In this document: positions 19,147-22,251 of the stretch, piece by piece
How positions within the stretch are numbered: the stretch's first letter is position 1
How the letters are laid out: every line of letters begins with the position of its first letter
Program-made: the position numbers and the translations under genes
Notes under the pieces: generated by a model
Seen by the model: the letters and a program-made list of their open reading frames with translations, nothing else
Told to the model about the DNA's origin: nothing
The model's database searches: none
Source of the DNA: a virus
Strand: one strand, 5' to 3'
Length of the DNA stretch: 22,251 nt
IMG/VR virus record: IMGVR_UViG_3300023049_000204
Span: 1 to 22,251 of that record

Positions 19147-20321
19147 CAGAGGTCCTCCTCCGGGTCGGGCTGGGCGATGTCTTCGAACGGTGGGAGGTCT
19201 TCGCTTGCACGGACCTCGTTGACGGTCAGGAAACCGGCCTCAAGCGCGGTCGCGTAGGACGCGAACCGGGCGGACGTGTCTGCACGTAGCAGCCCGTCGG
19301 TGCGGAACCGGACCCGCTGTGTGCCCGGCAGCTCGAACGACAGTGCGTCCTCGAGGGTGCGGAGCCACAAGGCAAGACCGAACTGCAGGAACGCCGCGTT
19401 GCGGCCCTCCACGGTCGCGTAGGTGATCGACGACCCCTTCGTGGACCCGCCGATCAGCTCGACAGGGACGCCGAACACGCGGGCGATCTGTGACACCGAC
19501 CATTCCTGCGCCTCGAGGAACTGTGACTCTTCCGGGGCGACTTGGACCTGCTGCCACGACCAGTCACCGCCGAGGACGGCAACGTCACCGGAGTCGACCG
19601 ACGAACGCCACCTGCGCTTGACCTCGTTGGCCTGCTCGGACGTGAGCTGGGCCTTGTTCTGCAGCACCGACGACGGGTGCGCACCGTTCCCGAACCACGT
19701 GGCCGAGAACTTCTCGGCAGCGAGGCCGACACCGATCGACTGTGCTGCGTAGTTGATCGGCGACATCCCGATCGGCGAACCGGGCCCGGTGTACGCACCG
19801 ACGTGCCACGTGTCCGCAGTGGACACGGTCCGTGGCTTCATCGCGGTCGAACCCTGCCCCTGACGGACCTGCAGGTACACCTCGCCACGGTCGTTGACGC
19901 ACGGTTCGACGTAGTCCGGGTGGATCAGACGGACCGCCGTCGGGTAGCCGGACACGGGGTCGCGGGACATGATCTCGCCGTACACGTTGCCGCGGAGCAG
20001 CAGCGACGTGACGACCTGGTAGGTCCACGTCGCCTGTGTCTGGACACCGTCAGGACGGCGCAGCAACGCAGGCTGTGGCAGGACGTCCACAGACCCGTCG
20101 GGGCGGGACCTGACGACCTCGACAGGCATCGTGGAGATGGTCGACGCGATCACACGGACACACGCCCACACCGCAGAGTGCCGCAGCGCGGTCTTGTCGT
20201 TGACCAGCACACCAGAGTTCACGTACCGGTTGGAGCGCCGCTCGGACAGGACCGCGACAACCTCGGGGTCTGCTCCTGCACGCTGCTCTGGGTGGCCCGT
20301 GAGACGTCGTATGAGACTCAC
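19146..20321 (-). CDS. Portal protein, HK97 family, 391 aa
   Basis: The start is GTG 20321, overlapping the small membrane gene's stop by GTGA. Hallmarks are S-A-V-W-A-C-V-R-V-I-A-S-T-I-S-T-M-P-V at about 49-67, L-L-R-G-N-V-Y-G-E-I at about 108-117, P-I-G-M-S-P-I near 180, and the long C-terminal helix region with L-A-L-W-L-R-T-L-E-D-A-L-S-F-E-L. It forms the dodecameric ring at the vertex through which DNA enters and leaves. Length is in the usual range. The stop region supplies the ribosome-binding site of the protease gene. Confidence 0.95.
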   Translation of the reverse strand: MSLIRRLTGHPEQRAGADPEVVAVLSERRSNRYVNSGVLVNDKTALRHSAVWACVRVIASTISTMPVEVVRSRPDGSVDVLPQPALLRRPDGVQTQATWTYQVVTSLLLRGNVYGEIMSRDPVSGYPTAVRLIHPDYVEPCVNDRGEVYLQVRQGQGSTAMKPRTVSTADTWHVGAYTGPGSPIGMSPINYAAQSIGVGLAAEKFSATWFGNGAHPSSVLQNKAQLTSEQANEVKRRWRSSVDSGDVAVLGGDWSWQQVQVAPEESQFLEAQEWSVSQIARVFGVPVELIGGSTKGSSITYATVEGRNAAFLQFGLALWLRTLEDALSFELPGTQRVRFRTDGLLRADTSARFASYATALEAGFLTVNEVRASEDLPPFEDIAQPDPEEDL

Positions 20322-20458
20322 GTGTCACCACCCATCAGATAGCCGATTGCGACGAGGACAGCACCAAAACCGACCAGAACCGTCGCGATTCCACCGAACA
20401 GCCACAGGCCCGCGAAGAACGCGACCAGTCCGACCAGCTCGAGCACGTTGGACGTCAT
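20318..20458 (-). CDS. Small two-helix membrane protein between terminase and portal, 46 aa
   Basis: This frame starts at ATG 20458, overlapping the terminase stop as TGATG, and stops at 20318, overlapping the portal start by GTGA. The exact fit between two genes is strong evidence of translation. The protein is almost wholly hydrophobic with two spans (about 7-24 and 26-43: V-A-F-F-A-G-L-W-L-F and V-L-V-G-F-G-A-V-L-V-A). Small membrane proteins at this place occur in other actinophages, with unknown role. Confidence 0.75.
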   Translation of the reverse strand: MTSNVLELVGLVAFFAGLWLFGGIATVLVGFGAVLVAIGYLMGGDT

Positions 20459-21951
20459 CAGAACACCTGTGCCATCGCTTGCTCGGGAGAGGGAGACATG
20501 TCGGGCGCTGCGACCTCACCGACCGCAAGCGCCGCAGCGATCAGCGCCGACCCGTCACCCGAGATCGGACGGTCGTACACCCACGCACCTGACGCGTTGC
20601 GTTGCCGTGCGTCACCAACGGCCTTGGTCAACGCGGGATGGTTGCGGTGCCGCAGCCGGTCGGTGCCGACCAGGTCGTGGAACTTCCCACACGAACCGAT
20701 CAGCGTCGCGTAGTTCCCGACCGTGATCTCGAGACCAGCCGAGGTCATGTCAGGCACGACGGTCGCAGCCTGCGACTTCGCATCCAGCACGATCGCTGTC
20801 GGGTCGTGCCGGGCAGCAAGCTCGAGGAGACGTTCCGGGAGCCAGTCAAGGCCCTTGCGATGTTCGACGACCTCGACGTGGACACGCCCATCAGAGCGGA
20901 ACCCTGCAGCGACGATCGTGGCCCACCTGCGGTCACGTGAAGCGTCAACACCGAACGCCACCGGCCCGTCGATCTGTGACTCGGCGTCGACCAGCGAATC
21001 CCACAGGTGCTCAGGGATCAGCCGGCCTGCAGACGGATCGGTAGACGGCCAGTCACCCACACCAAGGTGTTCCACTGCGAACCCGACCGGCGACAGTGCA
21101 TGGAGCTCGTCGGACAGGAACGACGGTGCGATCCGGCGGCCCAGCGCAGGGTTCGCGACCGCCCACTGTGCCGGGTCACGAGACACGTCGTCAGGGGCGT
21201 TCTCGTACACGTCCTCGTCGACCGACCACTCGAAGTACGCCAGCCTGGCGTCCTCGCCCTTCATCGCAGTCTCACGGACCCGGGTCAACGCCAGCCCGTT
21301 GAAATGCTCCGACTGGTTCACCGGCGACGACGCGAACCAAACCTGCGGGTTCGGCTGCGCCGTCAACGTCGGCAGCATCGCGTTCATGGTCTCCTCGGCA
21401 AGGTCGTACGCCTCGTCAAGGATCACACAGGACGCCGAGTAGCCACGTGCCGAGTTCTTCGACCGTGCCACGAACGTGACCTCACGCCCGTCGGTGGTGC
21501 GTATGCCTTCACGGCCCGACCCCATCGACAGGCCACGGTCACCGACACGCCGCCACAACGGCGGACAGTCACGGACCGTCTGCACCAGGTCGAGGAACGT
21601 GCGGCGGGCAGTGGAGAACTGGTGAGCGGAAAACACCGTCAGGTCGTCGTCCAGGAGGAACAACGACGCAAGCATCCGGGCGACCAGCGTGGCCGTCTTG
21701 CCGTTCTGCCGCGGGATCACCAGACCCACCCGGAACGCCGACCACTTGCCGTCTGCCTGTTCACCAAGCGCTACCTGCATCACGTGCTGCTGCCACGGGT
21801 CCAGATGCAAACCGGCCAACGCCGCCAGCTCAACAGCCTCGGGCCCGGACGACGTCACCGACGTCGGTGACAGCTCAACCCGTGGCGTCTGACTTCCGAG
21901 CAGCTCGACGGCGGGTGAGATCGTCAACGCCATCCCCTGCCATCGTCGCAT
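20458..21951 (-). CDS. Terminase large subunit (ATPase and nuclease)
   Basis: The motor that cuts and packages phage DNA. From the ATG at 21951 it is 497 residues; an alternative ATG at 21933 (MALTIS) would remove six residues and looks equally likely, as neither has a clear ribosome-binding site. Counting from that second ATG, Walker A is I-P-R-Q-N-G-K-T (73-80), Walker B is C-V-I-L-D-E-A-Y-D (169-177) and the coupling motif lies near V-W-F-A-S-S-P (198-204). The RNase H-like nuclease has acidic residues in G-V-D-A-S-R-D (around 330) and I-V-L-D-A-K-S (around 384). The start overlaps the small upstream gene. Confidence 0.95.
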   Translation of the reverse strand: MRRWQGMALTISPAVELLGSQTPRVELSPTSVTSSGPEAVELAALAGLHLDPWQQHVMQVALGEQADGKWSAFRVGLVIPRQNGKTATLVARMLASLFLLDDDLTVFSAHQFSTARRTFLDLVQTVRDCPPLWRRVGDRGLSMGSGREGIRTTDGREVTFVARSKNSARGYSASCVILDEAYDLAEETMNAMLPTLTAQPNPQVWFASSPVNQSEHFNGLALTRVRETAMKGEDARLAYFEWSVDEDVYENAPDDVSRDPAQWAVANPALGRRIAPSFLSDELHALSPVGFAVEHLGVGDWPSTDPSAGRLIPEHLWDSLVDAESQIDGPVAFGVDASRDRRWATIVAAGFRSDGRVHVEVVEHRKGLDWLPERLLELAARHDPTAIVLDAKSQAATVVPDMTSAGLEITVGNYATLIGSCGKFHDLVGTDRLRHRNHPALTKAVGDARQRNASGAWVYDRPISGDGSALIAAALAVGEVAAPDMSPSPEQAMAQVF

Positions 21952-22201
21952 CTATCAAATCCAGCTCGGCGAGCAACGCCCGCAGCTCGCGGGTCAACGC
22001 CGGCAGGTAACGCTCCGAGTCGCACACGTCGATCGCCGCGGCCAGCTTCACCGCAGACGACTTCAACGTCGCAGCACGCCCCTTGAGCAGCGCCTCGACG
22101 GTCGTCGTCGGATCGACCTTCACCTTGCAGGCCCGCTTGTGCGAAGACAGCCCCGCGGGCGCCTTCGAGATAAACCCGCAGTCGCACACCAGCCGAGCCA
22201 T
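21875..22201 (-). CDS. Probable terminase small subunit with zinc-finger-like N terminus, 108 aa
   Basis: The gene lies directly upstream of, and overlaps, the large terminase, the usual place for the small subunit. The N terminus holds C6-x-C8, H21 and C25 (C-D-C-G-F-I-S-K-A-P-A-G-L-S-S-H-K-R-A-C), which could bind zinc and contact DNA. A helical part follows (V-E-A-L-L-K-G-R-A-A-T-L, then L-T-R-E-L-R-A-L-L-A-E-L-D-L-I-D). The ATG at 22201 is chosen, but the same frame remains open to the window edge, so a longer protein is possible. Assignment is by position and size; no direct family motif is certain. Confidence 0.7.
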   Translation of the reverse strand: MARLVCDCGFISKAPAGLSSHKRACKVKVDPTTTVEALLKGRAATLKSSAVKLAAAIDVCDSERYLPALTRELRALLAELDLIDATMAGDGVDDLTRRRAARKSDATG

Positions 22202-22222
22202 GACGGTCTTTCGCTCTCGGAG

Positions 22223-22241
22223 GGTCGCGACCTGTGGATAA
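22223..22241. other. Perfect palindrome next to a DnaA-box-like nonamer upstream of the first gene
   Basis: GGTCGCGACC (22223-22232) is a perfect 10-bp palindrome, directly followed by TGTGGATAA (22233-22241), which on the minus strand reads TTATCCACA, the consensus DnaA box. Both lie just upstream of the small terminase start. They may be a packaging or regulatory site, or chance; the edge of the window hides the context. Confidence 0.35.
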
Positions 22242-22251
22242 AAACGTTGCG

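Noticed and set aside
1-22251. Lysogeny functions, tRNA genes, insertion sequences
   Set aside because: I looked for integrase, repressor with long N-terminal HTH, tRNA cloverleafs and transposase motifs and saw none; the only HTH protein is the 73-residue one.

Overview
The window is a continuous piece of a tailed bacteriophage genome (siphovirus type, HK97-like head). Every gene I can support lies on the minus strand, so the natural reading order runs from the right edge to the left. Base composition is very G+C rich, codon third positions are mostly G or C, and GTG starts are common. The gene set (a compact HK97 cassette, a two-frame tail assembly chaperone, a short tape measure, a PGRP-type amidase endolysin) fits a phage of an actinobacterium. 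The host genus cannot be fixed from the sequence. No integrase, tRNA, transposase or CRISPR array is visible, and nothing shows that the DNA is an integrated prophage.

Right part, 22201 down to 14633: packaging and head genes. These are a small zinc-finger terminase subunit candidate, the large terminase, a tiny membrane protein, the portal, the prohead protease, the major capsid protein, a strong UUCG hairpin, a small zinc-finger protein, the head-tail adaptor, a probable tail terminator, a 61-residue protein, the major tail protein and an HK97 gp10-like protein in an unusual position after the tail protein gene.

Middle part, 14624 down to 7481: tail genes. These are a tail assembly chaperone in two frames, the tape measure protein, a Dit-like protein, a large minor tail protein carrying a sugar-binding-like insert, a jelly-roll protein with a glycine linker, two adjacent paralogous tail proteins, and a 98-residue protein made largely of two nearly identical 34-residue units. 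From 7435 to 5552 follow the endolysin, a holin candidate, a 36-residue mini-gene, a four-helix membrane protein and a membrane-anchored coiled-coil protein. The late block ends at a textbook intrinsic terminator (UUCG loop plus U run) at 5469-5494.

Left part, 5376 down to 1: a second minus-strand operon. It starts at a candidate promoter (-35 TTGCGT, 17 bp, -10 TAGGGT) and encodes an HTH protein, a small membrane protein, a hairpin-rich 183-bp intergenic stretch, an unknown 85-residue protein, a conserved-looking protein with a 23-unit Ala/Trp/Gln tetrapeptide tail, a coiled-coil membrane protein, a CxxC/HxxC protein, an SF2/SNF2-type helicase, a beta-class DNA amino-methyltransferase, an unknown protein and the N-terminal part of a probable RecB/Cas4-like nuclease cut by the window edge. 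These look like regulation, DNA processing and modification functions. Genes in both blocks mostly overlap by ATGA, GTGA or TGATG, indicating translational coupling.

The observations most worth following are the tetrapeptide-repeat protein, the duplicated 34-residue unit, the two-frame chaperone lacking a good slippery site, the repeated GGACGTTCC motifs among hairpins, and the helicase-methyltransferase-nuclease set.
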